The notes beneath the pieces are model-generated. The model was given only the letters and a program-made list of their open reading frames with translations. It was not told the DNA's origin and did not search any database. The position numbers were made by a program, and so were the translations under genes. Positions 14,496-23,445 of a stretch of 38,313 nucleotides of DNA are shown piece by piece. Within the stretch, counting starts at the first letter, position 1. Every line of letters begins with the position of its first letter. Origin of the DNA: a virus; IMG/VR virus record IMGVR_UViG_3300021197_001435, positions 1-38,313 of that record; one strand, given 5' to 3'.

Positions 14496-14798
14496 ATGTC
14501 ACTACCGCTCGCAATTTTGAACAAATGCGCAAAAGGAATGTCAATTTCTGATGCCGTATCAGAATACAATAAGACAGCTTCAAAGCCTTACGCTCTCGAT
14601 GGTCAGCCGAAAGCTACCAAAAAGAAAGAGACTGAGACCAACTCTCTAGGATTGCCTGAAGGAAGCCCTGATAACATCGAAGGAATCAAGGCAGCAATGA
14701 AGGCAAAGGGTGTTAAATTTCACCACCTCGCCAAAGAGAAAAAGCTGGTAGCAATCTACCGCGCCGAAGTTCTCAAAGAGGAACCAACCGACAAGTAA
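14496..14798 (+). CDS. Hypothetical head-associated protein
   Basis: The 100-aa protein has an N-terminal helix (MSLPLAILNKCAKGMSISDA), a Lys/Thr-rich linker, and a C-terminal helical part (NIEGIKAAMKAKGVKFHHLA). The ATG at 14496 is taken because the upstream frame crosses the terminator. Proteins of this size between coat and connector genes are often capsid decoration or head-completion factors. I do not recognise the family. Confidence 0.6.
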   Translation: MSLPLAILNKCAKGMSISDAVSEYNKTASKPYALDGQPKATKKKETETNSLGLPEGSPDNIEGIKAAMKAKGVKFHHLAKEKKLVAIYRAEVLKEEPTDK

Positions 14799-14807
14799 AC
14801 AACCGCT

Positions 14808-15323
14808 ATGGCCCTGATCATTGAAGATGGTTCCCTTCCTGCTGGGGCTGACTCGTTCGTAACAGTCGCGGAGGTCAGGGCGTTCGCTGATGCCCTGGCC
14901 TTTACTGGTCTCCCAGTCGATGACGCTGACTTGGAGCCTCATTGCCGCAAGAGCGCTAACTACGTCAGAAGCATTGAATACAAGTTCCAAGGAATTAGAA
15001 TCTCAGTTGACCAGGCTTTAACATGGCCAAGGGAACCTGTTTACATTTACGGTTTTGAATTCCCAAGCGATGAGATTCCGCAAGAGCTAAAGGATGGTTG
15101 TTGCCAGCTCGCGATTGATAGCGCTAACGGGACAGCCTTAGAGCAAAACACAAGCGGACGGACTACGATTAAAGAGCGCGTTGAGGGAGCTGTAGACATC
15201 ACCTACGCAGACGGCTCAGCCTCAGACGGAACTACGAATTTCAACGTGGCTGATTCCTACTTTCAGCCGCTTTACCAAGAACAATTTAAAACCGGAGGCG
15301 GTAACTACATTACTCGAGTCTAA
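14808..15323 (+). CDS. Head-tail adaptor (DnaT-like family)
   Basis: The 171-aa protein fits the phage family annotated as DnaT-like ssDNA-binding, which in this position is a head-tail connector. Features are GSLPAGADSFVTVAEVRAFAD at the start, a basic helix with RSIEYKFQG, the motif ALTWPREPV, and IPQELKDGCCQLAID. It binds below the portal. It overlaps the next gene by one base (TAATG). Confidence 0.8.
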   Translation: MALIIEDGSLPAGADSFVTVAEVRAFADALAFTGLPVDDADLEPHCRKSANYVRSIEYKFQGIRISVDQALTWPREPVYIYGFEFPSDEIPQELKDGCCQLAIDSANGTALEQNTSGRTTIKERVEGAVDITYADGSASDGTTNFNVADSYFQPLYQEQFKTGGGNYITRV

Positions 15324-15730
15324 TGGCACGTTTTGACTACAGTGGTTTTGAGAATACAGCACTGGATTTGATTACCAAATTCGGCCAACCTCTGACGCTG
15401 TATCGCGAGACGAGCGGGGACTATGACCCAACTTTGGGAGATACTGCCACGAAGACTGTAACCTCCACGACTTGCGAGGGAGTCGCTAAACAAGGCTTTA
15501 AAGGGCCATTGAATTTTGATGATGATTTCAAGGAAGATCTAGTCAAAGGAGACGCTAGGCTTTTCATTATTGCTGCTAAAGGAATGACGTTCATTCCCGC
15601 TGCCGGTGACATTCTCGACTATGAGGGATCGACTTGGGACGTTCACGGGATCACACCAGTAAACCCAGCAGGAACGCCGCTCGCATACCATTTAGGATGC
15701 CGCAACAGTGGAAAGGAGATTCCTAGCTGA
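15323..15730 (+). CDS. Head-closure / neck protein
   Basis: This 135-aa beta-rich protein has the size and position of head-closure (stopper) proteins. Segments such as LTLYRETSGDYDPTLGD and FIPAAGDILDYEGSTWDVHG are typical of this group, which seals the capsid after packaging. It starts within the stop of the adaptor and overlaps the next gene by one base (TGATG). Confidence 0.75.
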   Translation: MARFDYSGFENTALDLITKFGQPLTLYRETSGDYDPTLGDTATKTVTSTTCEGVAKQGFKGPLNFDDDFKEDLVKGDARLFIIAAKGMTFIPAAGDILDYEGSTWDVHGITPVNPAGTPLAYHLGCRNSGKEIPS

Positions 15731-16167
15731 TGTCTTTCACAAGCGAAATGGAGTCCTGGCAGAAGGCCGTATCCAAAAAGACAAAAGGGCTTTTCAAGGA
15801 AAGCGCCAAGAATCTTTTCGAGGCTGTAATCTCCCAGACTCCCGTGGGTCAGCCTGACTACTGGAAGAACAAGCCGCCAAAGGGATACTCTGGAGGATTG
15901 CTGAAAGGTAACTGGCAATTCACAAAGAACGCACCTGCCACCGGAGAACTCGATCGTAAGGACAAAGACGGTGGCGCAACTGTCGCTCTAATGTCAAAAG
16001 GACTCGACTCTGTAAACTTCGGAAAGGACTTTAATTTCTTCCTGACAAACAACCTTCCTTACGCTGTCGCCATCGAGGAAGGTGGATCACCACAAACGCC
16101 GCCCCAAGGAATGGTGAGAGGTAATCTCATCAGAATCACCGATATACTTAACCGCAAAACAATATGA
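15730..16167 (+). CDS. HK97 gp10-like tail-completion protein
   Basis: The 145-aa protein has a helix followed by the pattern TPVGQPDYWKNKPP, GGLLKGNWQF and LPYAVAIEEGGS, which matches the HK97 gp10 / minor tail component family. These proteins join tail to neck. It overlaps the next gene by 4 nt (ATGA). Confidence 0.82.
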   Translation: MSFTSEMESWQKAVSKKTKGLFKESAKNLFEAVISQTPVGQPDYWKNKPPKGYSGGLLKGNWQFTKNAPATGELDRKDKDGGATVALMSKGLDSVNFGKDFNFFLTNNLPYAVAIEEGGSPQTPPQGMVRGNLIRITDILNRKTI

Positions 16168-16607
16168 ACGATTCAAATGTTGAAGTTGCGCTGATGGTAG
16201 CGGTGAAGGAATTCCTAACGACTGGGGACGCTCCAATCTACTCAGACGAGAAAGCCATCGCTTGGGAGAACAAGAAATCAAACGCCCCATCTAAAAAAGA
16301 ATGGTCATCAGTCTACTATAGGCCAAATGTCCCCAACGGAGCAACGGTAGGACAGAATGGAAAGGACATTCAAACGGGATTCGTTCAGATCGATTTCAAC
16401 GTAGGGACTGATTCAGGGACCGGATACCTTAGAACGTGGGAGGACAAGGCCAGAATCTTTTTTGCTCCAGGGAATACCTTTGATTATGATGGCTACTATG
16501 TCATCATCACCGAGACAGGAATGAACCTTGGACGAATCGTAGTCAATCACTTTAGACGCTCACTTACTGTGAGTTTTCGCGCCCAATTAAAACGACAAAA
16601 TACATAA
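16164..16607 (+). CDS. Tail terminator (DUF4128-like)
   Basis: The 147-aa protein contains YRPNVPNGATVGQNGKD, a strand-rich centre, and the end ITETGMNLGRIVVNHFRRSL. This resembles DUF4128/gpU-like tail terminators, which cap the tail tube. Position between the gp10-like protein and the tube protein supports this. The start overlaps the upstream gene by ATGA. Confidence 0.75.
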   Translation: MNDSNVEVALMVAVKEFLTTGDAPIYSDEKAIAWENKKSNAPSKKEWSSVYYRPNVPNGATVGQNGKDIQTGFVQIDFNVGTDSGTGYLRTWEDKARIFFAPGNTFDYDGYYVIITETGMNLGRIVVNHFRRSLTVSFRAQLKRQNT

Positions 16608-16611
16608 AACC

Positions 16612-17808
16612 ATGAGTTCAAACGCTAACAATCACCTTCTCTCTTATGTAGTGGAGGACACCATCGGAACAACGCCGACCAATCCCAGATTCACCCGTCT
16701 ACCGGATACCAAAACCTCCATCGCTTTAACTCGTGATACTCTCGAATCCACGCGCATCACTGGCGACCGATTCATGGCTCCTCCTCGACTTGGAGCTAAG
16801 GGAGTGTCTGGTGATCTGCCTGTGCAACTAAGCTATGGAGCTTATGACGACTTCCTGGCATCTGCTTTGCAAGGTGAATGGGTAGACAATAACCCAGGAC
16901 CAGGCACAAAAGACACGATTACCCTTGATGTCGATGCCGTTCCAAATGCAGACGTTGAAGTGGGCGACATCTTCTCAACCACTAATGGTTCTGTCACAGT
17001 GGAACGGATTGACTCCAAACTTCAGGAAGTTGTCTTGATCTATGATGAGGCGGGAGCAATCTCCACGTATCCTCTGTATGGCTTGGACTCTGCCACAATC
17101 GACGGCGAGGTTTTCGCTGTCACTCTATACACAGACGTTGCCGAAGATTTCACCTTGCTCGCTGGTGATACTCGAAAGTCTATGACGCTCCTTCGTGAGT
17201 TCTCCGACTTCGACCCGGGCAAGAAACCTTTTCTTCTGTTCTCCGGCGTTGAGGTCACTACTTGGAACCTCACAGCCGCAGCCAATGGCATTGTAGAGTC
17301 TACCTTTGGCCTGTTTGGTCAAGATGGCCTAGCTCCTGCCGAGGACGCTCCTACAGGAACCAGCTACTCGCCAGCGATTGATACGGAGTTCTATGATACG
17401 TTCTCTGGAGATGTAAAAATCGATGGAGTCTCATTGTGTGAAATCTCAGAGTTCAATCTGACATTGGACAACGGATTCAATCCTAGATACGCTGTCGGGT
17501 GTCCTAATTCTGGAGATCCTTCTATTGGTGATTCAAACCTCACCGGATCATTCACGGCCTATCTTGAGGATGAGAAGTATCTCGAAAAGTTTTACAATGA
17601 AGAGGGTCTGACCCTTGAGCTTACCTTCCTTGATCCAACGGGAAGCGGAATTATTGTTACCCTTCCGAATCTCAAGATTCTAACCGGAACACAAGCAGAC
17701 GTAGGAGACGATCCTGACATCTTCATTCCAGTGAACTTTTCAGCGCACAAAGACGATGCGCTTGGCTCTCACATCTCGATTCAAAGAATCTCGCCTGTGT
17801 CGGTGTAA
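16612..17808 (+). CDS. Major tail tube protein
   Basis: The 398-aa protein is beta-rich and acidic, with the start typical of siphophage tube proteins (VEDTIGTTPTNPRFTRLPD, then SGDLPVQLSYGAYDDFLASA). The C-terminal half carries further beta segments that may be an Ig-like or duplicated tube domain, because 398 aa is long for a simple tube subunit. It is followed by a hairpin and by the tail chaperone gene. Confidence 0.85.
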   Translation: MSSNANNHLLSYVVEDTIGTTPTNPRFTRLPDTKTSIALTRDTLESTRITGDRFMAPPRLGAKGVSGDLPVQLSYGAYDDFLASALQGEWVDNNPGPGTKDTITLDVDAVPNADVEVGDIFSTTNGSVTVERIDSKLQEVVLIYDEAGAISTYPLYGLDSATIDGEVFAVTLYTDVAEDFTLLAGDTRKSMTLLREFSDFDPGKKPFLLFSGVEVTTWNLTAAANGIVESTFGLFGQDGLAPAEDAPTGTSYSPAIDTEFYDTFSGDVKIDGVSLCEISEFNLTLDNGFNPRYAVGCPNSGDPSIGDSNLTGSFTAYLEDEKYLEKFYNEEGLTLELTFLDPTGSGIIVTLPNLKILTGTQADVGDDPDIFIPVNFSAHKDDALGSHISIQRISPVSV

Positions 17809-17814
17809 CATGAG

Positions 17815-17854
17815 GGGGAGGGGGTGTTTTTTTGTTCATTCGCACCTCCTCCCC
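17815..17854 (+). terminator. G-rich hairpin after the tail tube gene
   Basis: Positions 17815-17826 and 17843-17854 can form a 12-bp stem with one G-T pair around a loop starting with seven T. There is no T tract after the stem, so it is a weak terminator, attenuator or mRNA-stabilising structure. Confidence 0.45.
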
Positions 17855-17873
17855 ACATTAATTTTCAGGAACC

Positions 17874-18308
17874 ATGAAAAAAGAAACCAAACCAAAAACC
17901 AAGGAAGTGAAGATGAGCGACTTTTTCACTGCCGGACCAGCTGAGGAGGGTGCTGAAATGCCCATCCGACTGCCTGGGGAATCAGAGACTAGCTGCGTTC
18001 TCATTGTGCGAGGAGCTGACTCTGAGATCTTCAGACGAGCGCAAAACAAGACACTCACTAGAAACGCTGAACTAGCGGCTCAGAGTGGCAATGTCGATGA
18101 GGGCGAGTATGAGGAGCGTAAGGAAGCAAACGTCACTTGGCTGCTCGCTCATTGTATCAAGGAATGGCCATTTGAGGAAGAACTGACAATCGAAAGCGCT
18201 GTTGAGTTCCTCAAGAATGCCCCAGCAATCAGAGATCAAATAAACGTATTCGCTGGCGCTCGAAAGAACTTCACAGAGGCAAATTTAAACAAGCCGCCGA
18301 AGAAATAA
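17874..18308 (+). CDS. Tail assembly chaperone (lambda G-like)
   Basis: The 144-aa acidic protein lies between tail tube and tape measure, the place of lambda G. It has a short N-terminal region and a helical domain (EYEERKEANVTWLLAHCIKE, then FEEELTIESAVEFLKN). Near the end, codons TTA AAC at 18285-18290 preceded by T form the slippery heptamer TTTAAAC. A -1 shift fuses it to the frame ending at 18685. The chaperone coats the tape measure during tail assembly. Confidence 0.85.
   Translation: MKKETKPKTKEVKMSDFFTAGPAEEGAEMPIRLPGESETSCVLIVRGADSEIFRRAQNKTLTRNAELAAQSGNVDEGEYEERKEANVTWLLAHCIKEWPFEEELTIESAVEFLKNAPAIRDQINVFAGARKNFTEANLNKPPKK
18284..18290 (+). promoter_or_regulatory. -1 programmed frameshift site
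   Basis: TTTAAAC is in the correct register (T TTA AAC) relative to the chaperone frame. It overlaps a second shift-prone heptamer, AAATTTA (18281-18287). Slippage leads into an open frame of 131 codons. Confidence 0.85.
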
Positions 18309-18685
18309 CAGCCTATGCGAAAAGACTATTCCAGCTCAACGGACCTTCAGGCGGCGATTCAGGACAAACCAAACGCGAAGCCCTTGAAGGAATCGCTAAA
18401 AACAGAGGGATTGATCCCAGCAAGCTCTACAAGCTGCCACAGATCAATCCTCATTACATATACCTGATTGAATGGTTCTTTGAGGTCAATACCAGCGAGA
18501 ATCTGACATTCCAAGAAATTCAAGCATGGTCAAACCTCAAAGAAATATCCCCAGAACCTTGGGAAATAGACATTCTCTTTCAACTAAAAACACTCCAACT
18601 CAAAACCCGTTTAAATGGCCAAAACAAACCTAGAGATCAACGTAAAGTCAAAGGAGGTCAGCAAGGCCACCGACAGACTAGATGA
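18290..18685 (+). CDS. Tail chaperone frameshift extension (lambda T-like)
   Basis: This frame has no suitable start of its own and is entered by -1 frameshifting at TTTAAAC, making a G-T-like fusion of about 270 aa. Its sequence is protein-like: ITAYAKRLFQLNG, then KNRGIDPSKLYKLPQINPHY, then YLIEWFFEVNTSENLTFQEI. It overlaps the tape measure start (18615) by about 70 nt, as lambda T overlaps H. In lambda the T part recruits tube subunits. Confidence 0.8.
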   Translation, partial: QAAEEITAYAKRLFQLNGPSGGDSGQTKREALEGIAKNRGIDPSKLYKLPQINPHYIYLIEWFFEVNTSENLTFQEIQAWSNLKEISPEPWEIDILFQLKTLQLKTRLNGQNKPRDQRKVKGGQQGHRQTR

Positions 18686-20903
18686 TCTTACGTCTTCATC
18701 TAAGAAGGCAGACAAGGCAACGGACGGACTGGAGAAGGAAACCAAGCAATACGAGAAGACAGCCAGGGCTAGCGCTAAGGCTACCGCAACAGGGACAAAG
18801 AACCTTGGTGCTATGGCTGTTAAAGCTGGTCTAGTTGTCGGTGCTGTCGCTTTGCTGACTAAAGGGCTTAAAGCTTCGGTGGTTGCCTCTGCCAATCTGG
18901 AGACGATTGAAACCTCTTTTGTTTCTATCACTGGAAGCGCCAGTGAAGCGAAAGATGTCATGGAGGATCTAGCATCCTTCACAGCTTCAACTCCATTCCA
19001 GCTTGAAGGAGTAGCAAAGGCAGCAAGGCAACTCATCACGGCCAAGGGAGACACTGAAGGACTAACAGAGGAGCTTCAGACGCTAGGAGATATTGCCGCA
19101 ACTGCCGCTGTTCCTATTGAGGATCTTGCCGCCATTTATACGAAGGCTTTCAATAAAGGGAAAGTCCAAGCTGAGGAACTCAATCAGATCTCAGAGCGGG
19201 GAATCCCAATCATTAAGGTTCTAGCCGAGCAATATGGAGTAACTAAAGAAGAGGTATTCAAGCTTGGATCAGAGGGGAAGATTGCCTTCTCTGACTTGCA
19301 GACCGCTCTCAGGTCAATGTCGGAGGAGGGAGGTATTGCTTTCGGTGCTATGGAGCGCCAGAGCGAGACTCTGAACGGAAAATGGTCTACGCTCAAAGAC
19401 AATCTAAATCTAGCAGCTGGAGCCATGGGGGACTTTATATCTGAAGGACTCGACCTCCCTTGGATAGCCGATCAAGCAACAAAGATAACGGCTGAATTCA
19501 AAAAGTTCATTGAACTCAGAAGAGGCATTGATGCCGAAAGAGAAGGAAGAAGGAAGATTCAACAGGAATACGCGCAATCAATATATGGGCTTCTTGATAA
19601 TGAATTAGAGCTTCTTAAGGATATGGAGAAGACTCAGAAGAAAATCTCTGAGTCTAGTGAGGATCAATCATTCAATCATAAGAAGAATCTTGAACTCCAA
19701 CAGAAAGCGCTTGAGAAAATACAAGGACAGCTTCTAGCTTACGATCATTATGAAGTCGCTCTAAAAAGGGCCAAGACACTCCATCACGACATCACGGAGG
19801 AGATCACTGCAAATAGCGACTCATACCAAGCTTTGCTGTTGAATACGGGAGAGGTTATAGGCCATGAGAAAGAAAGGCTTGAGGCATTACAAGACCAGCA
19901 GAGGAATCTAGGATTTCAGATTGCTCAGATGGAGAGAATGGTTTCTCTTTCGTCCTCTTTCTCATCGTTCATGACCGCTATCCCCTCTTATTTGGGAGGG
20001 CCAGTAGCTCCAGAGCCTATAGTTCCAGCCGCTACTGATCCAATCGAGGAAAAAAGCAAAAATGGAGGCGGCGGCGTAGGTGGGGCTTCCTCAAGAGTAA
20101 CCGAGGAGAAAGAAGCTGTTGAGATTAGATTGGATATTTTAAAAGAGGGATGGGAGTTGGAACGAGCGCTAGAGATGGCTCATTTCGACGAGAGGCGTAA
20201 GAATATCCTAGATGCTGAGAACATCACAGAACAAGAGCGCACGGACCTATTGACTCGAAACGCTGAGATCAGAGCGGAGACGATGAAGGCTATCACGGTC
20301 AGCGAACACGCTGAAACGCTAGGCGCATCTGCTAACTTTTTTGACTCTATGGCGGGGCTTGCTGAAGGATACGGCAAGAGAGGTAGCGCTGTGGCTAAAT
20401 CATTGGCCATCACATCAGCTACAATCAGCGCTTACAAAGCCTTCTCTCTTGCTTTGGCAGATGAGACAGTGCCTTCAACAACTGCGAGGTATCTAATGGC
20501 TGGGGCGTCACTTGCTACAGGATTGGCTAACGTGACAAGAATAGCCAGCGCTGGAAACTATGAGAGAGGCGGGATCGTTCCTGGCACTAGCTTTAGCGGC
20601 GACAACGTATCAGCCAACGTCAACAGCGGCGAGATGATCCTGAACCGATCACAGCAAGCTAACCTATTCAATCAAGCCAACGGGCGAGGCGGTGGGGGCG
20701 GAAACACCATTATCAATACCTACACTTCCAAACCTGTCACAGTGGAGGAAAACAACCTCCCCAATGGAGATCGTCAAATCATCATCAGGGAAGCGGCAAA
20801 CTTAGCCAAATCTGAACTAACTCAGGAGGCAATAAATGGAGGAGGAACTACTTTTCCTGCCTTTCAATCCGCAACGGGATTGCGTAGAAGGGGAACAGCA
20901 TAA
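18615..20903 (+). CDS. Tape measure protein
   Basis: The 762-aa protein sets tail length. It has an Ala/Lys-rich coiled N-terminus, a tape-measure domain (about residues 90-270) with FVSITGSASEAKDVMEDLAS and TASTPFQLEGVAKAARQL, long coiled coils, and a hydrophobic segment near residues 590-650. The Gly-rich end GGIVPGTSFSGDNVSANVNS is common in this family. From the usual rule of about 0.15 nm per residue, the tail would be near 110 nm. Confidence 0.92.
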   Translation: MAKTNLEINVKSKEVSKATDRLDDLTSSSKKADKATDGLEKETKQYEKTARASAKATATGTKNLGAMAVKAGLVVGAVALLTKGLKASVVASANLETIETSFVSITGSASEAKDVMEDLASFTASTPFQLEGVAKAARQLITAKGDTEGLTEELQTLGDIAATAAVPIEDLAAIYTKAFNKGKVQAEELNQISERGIPIIKVLAEQYGVTKEEVFKLGSEGKIAFSDLQTALRSMSEEGGIAFGAMERQSETLNGKWSTLKDNLNLAAGAMGDFISEGLDLPWIADQATKITAEFKKFIELRRGIDAEREGRRKIQQEYAQSIYGLLDNELELLKDMEKTQKKISESSEDQSFNHKKNLELQQKALEKIQGQLLAYDHYEVALKRAKTLHHDITEEITANSDSYQALLLNTGEVIGHEKERLEALQDQQRNLGFQIAQMERMVSLSSSFSSFMTAIPSYLGGPVAPEPIVPAATDPIEEKSKNGGGGVGGASSRVTEEKEAVEIRLDILKEGWELERALEMAHFDERRKNILDAENITEQERTDLLTRNAEIRAETMKAITVSEHAETLGASANFFDSMAGLAEGYGKRGSAVAKSLAITSATISAYKAFSLALADETVPSTTARYLMAGASLATGLANVTRIASAGNYERGGIVPGTSFSGDNVSANVNSGEMILNRSQQANLFNQANGRGGGGGNTIINTYTSKPVTVEENNLPNGDRQIIIREAANLAKSELTQEAINGGGTTFPAFQSATGLRRRGTA

Positions 20904-21385
20904 TGTTTGATTGGCCAGAAACCTTGATGCCGTTGCCTTCTCGATCATTTTCGAGAAGCAACGAGTATTCTAATGCCCGTTCTCGAATGGACTCGGGACG
21001 CGCCAGGCAACGTCCCAGATACACTGAAGAGGTAGCTTTTACGGGTGTCGTTTTCGAATTGGACACAGCGCAGCTTTCCTATTTTAAGGGGATATGGGAA
21101 CACAAGCTGAACAACGGAAACGACTGGTTCACAATGCGCCTTCCAATGGCAGACGGCGAGATCCTGACATTACAGGAAGTAAGATTTATTTCTGATTTTC
21201 AGGAGACTTACCAATCATTCACCGACTGGGAGGTTTCAGCCCAAATCGAATACCGAGACCCACCGACGATCTCAGAGGAAGACTTGGATGATGAAATTCT
21301 AAATTCCCAGCCTGTCCCCGAAAATGTTCTTACCTATGGAGGGGAAGACCTCTACTTTAACGCAAACTATCTTACCTACAATTAA
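20903..21385 (+). CDS. Minor / distal tail protein
   Basis: The 160-aa protein begins one base inside the tape measure stop (TAATG). Its central region (RPRYTEEVAFTGVVFELDTA, then FKGIWEHKLNNGNDWFTMRL) resembles lambda M-like minor tail proteins that join the tip complex to the tape measure. The remainder is acidic and may be a linker to the fibre module. Confidence 0.7.
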   Translation: MFDWPETLMPLPSRSFSRSNEYSNARSRMDSGRARQRPRYTEEVAFTGVVFELDTAQLSYFKGIWEHKLNNGNDWFTMRLPMADGEILTLQEVRFISDFQETYQSFTDWEVSAQIEYRDPPTISEEDLDDEILNSQPVPENVLTYGGEDLYFNANYLTYN

Positions 21386-21388
21386 GCT

Positions 21389-23440
21389 ATGGCCACCTCA
21401 TTAGACACCCCAATCACACCAACATCAGACACGTTGGTTGCGACACTTGACCCAGCCGGAAACGCTACAGCGCGTCAGATTGCCAACTTGGGATTTAATG
21501 ATCATGTTGACGTTAGGAATTACGGCGCAATAGGAGATGGCGCGGCAGATGACACAGCAGCTATTCAAGCGGCTATTGATACGGCCAGACCAGTATTTAT
21601 CCCGCAGGGTGTTTTTAGGACTACTTCAGCTCTGAAATTGAAATATATTGGCCAGGGAATTTTTGGGGCTGGTCCTGTTCTCACTGAAATCTTTTGTGAC
21701 TTTGCATCAGGCAACGGAATAGAGGTAGAGATGCCTGGAGGGACTCAAGCGGTTAGAGACGTAATTATTAGAGACCTCACTATTTATGGACAAGGGGATG
21801 AGATCTTTCCCGCTGGTGTGGTTGATAGTAGTGTTTTCGCAACGACAGGGATCTACGCCCAAGACCCAGCTAATGAAACTACTCTGATTGGAACTCACTT
21901 CATTCTGAACAGGGTCCACGTCCACTCGTTCTCTCGCGGATTCTTTGCACACCAGCAGCCACTCCTATACATGGAGAATTCGGCAATCATGGGATGCAAC
22001 CTCCAAGTTGATTTAGCTGGAGTTGATCAGTTCTGCTTCATTAACTGCCTGTTTCAAGGATGGGGAACCATCGGAGACCGTTATGTGATATCGTTGGAAG
22101 CTACCGTTATCCGAAACCGAACAGCTATCGCGGGAGCTAGCAATCCTGGACCTGGACTGAATCAACAGATTTACGGAGGAATCATCTCAGCAGCTGAACG
22201 CTTGATCGATCAGTCAGCCGGAAACCTGATAGTTGAGTCAACTAATATGGAGGGCATGTGTGAACCTCCTCGAAATGATGCGCTTAACGATGGCACTGTA
22301 GCAACATTCTCAAAGCTTACAGACGGCACGTTAAACCCCGCTCCAACTGTGGGCAACTGGTATAAGGTGACAGCAGACGAGACATCGAATAGCGGGGGCG
22401 AGAATTACTATCGACTCAAAACCGGAGACGGGACAACAGCTACCGATTGGCGAAGGCTCGGAGGCGATGAGGCTATCCTGCTGACAGCAGGAAGCACCAA
22501 CAGGATGATTCTGAAATGCAACCGAGCAGCTGCCAATATCGGACCTGATGGAATCGACTGGGATAATAAAACTATCGTCAGGATCGAGAACAACGGCGTT
22601 TCTGTCCCGCTGCTGTTTTTGGAGGGATGGTGGACTATTCCAAATAATGAATGGCTTGAACAAATCACTATGTATGGGACTGCCTATGGTTCCGGTGTTG
22701 TCTTTAATGATAGCCAATCAATTAGCTTGCCGCTTACTCGTTACGATCAACCCACTGCGTCAGGCGGGGTGATCATTACGGAAAACCCAGTAGGCGGACC
22801 AGAGCTTCAGCGGGAACGGGATTACATCATCAACACGGTCAACAACCCTACAAATGGCATCACTAATAGGGGCGCAAGCATTTATGTGACTCCAGAGAAT
22901 CTGGAAAACCCTGACCGTGTTCTAAGAACACTGAAGCAGCGTGGGACGGGTGACAGCTATCGGGAGAACATGGTCCCATCACATCTGATGGAGCATCTCG
23001 CCACCGACATCTCCAAGCGTAACAACACAGGCGCAACCAAGGAGAACGCCACGCTCTACACATTGCGCCCAAGGATCTGTCAGGAGAATGGAGAGAGGAT
23101 TAGGTTTTCAGTTCGTGGTCGGTTTGCAGCAAACGGCAACAGCAAGACGATCAGCTTCATGCTGAACAATGCAGATCAAATCGTCCTCCCAGCTACGACT
23201 GCTAGCGATGAAGGTTTCCACATCGAAGTGGACTGCATCTACACCCTCACAAATAGATACGACCTCTCCATAAAATACACTCACGGTTCGACAACCTTCG
23301 TTGACTACATTGAAACGCTGGCAGTTGGCTGGGTGGCAGGAGGTTCCTATTTCGGAGTGGGACTTACTGGCGTAGCAACTGACGACATCGTTATCGGCTA
23401 CTCAGAAGCAACTTGGAACTCTTCAGATAAGAAGTATTAA
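21389..23440 (+). CDS. Tailspike with pectate-lyase-type beta-helix
   Basis: The 683-aa protein has a pectate lyase 3-like beginning (DVRNYGAIGDGAADDTAAIQ, then TARPVFIPQGVFR), the hallmark of phage tailspikes and depolymerases. A right-handed beta-helix region of about residues 50-420 is followed by a C-terminal jelly-roll-like part (about 540-680). It likely binds or cuts host surface polysaccharide. It is inserted between the minor tail gene and the tip genes, an exchangeable position. Confidence 0.8.
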   Translation: MATSLDTPITPTSDTLVATLDPAGNATARQIANLGFNDHVDVRNYGAIGDGAADDTAAIQAAIDTARPVFIPQGVFRTTSALKLKYIGQGIFGAGPVLTEIFCDFASGNGIEVEMPGGTQAVRDVIIRDLTIYGQGDEIFPAGVVDSSVFATTGIYAQDPANETTLIGTHFILNRVHVHSFSRGFFAHQQPLLYMENSAIMGCNLQVDLAGVDQFCFINCLFQGWGTIGDRYVISLEATVIRNRTAIAGASNPGPGLNQQIYGGIISAAERLIDQSAGNLIVESTNMEGMCEPPRNDALNDGTVATFSKLTDGTLNPAPTVGNWYKVTADETSNSGGENYYRLKTGDGTTATDWRRLGGDEAILLTAGSTNRMILKCNRAAANIGPDGIDWDNKTIVRIENNGVSVPLLFLEGWWTIPNNEWLEQITMYGTAYGSGVVFNDSQSISLPLTRYDQPTASGGVIITENPVGGPELQRERDYIINTVNNPTNGITNRGASIYVTPENLENPDRVLRTLKQRGTGDSYRENMVPSHLMEHLATDISKRNNTGATKENATLYTLRPRICQENGERIRFSVRGRFAANGNSKTISFMLNNADQIVLPATTASDEGFHIEVDCIYTLTNRYDLSIKYTHGSTTFVDYIETLAVGWVAGGSYFGVGLTGVATDDIVIGYSEATWNSSDKKY

Positions 23441-23445
23441 ATACA

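Noticed and set aside
18611-19054. Minus-strand 147-codon frame opposite the tape measure start
   Set aside because: Hydrophobic Ala/Ser/Val bias is what antisense of an Ala/Lys-rich coiled coil gives; there is no other support.
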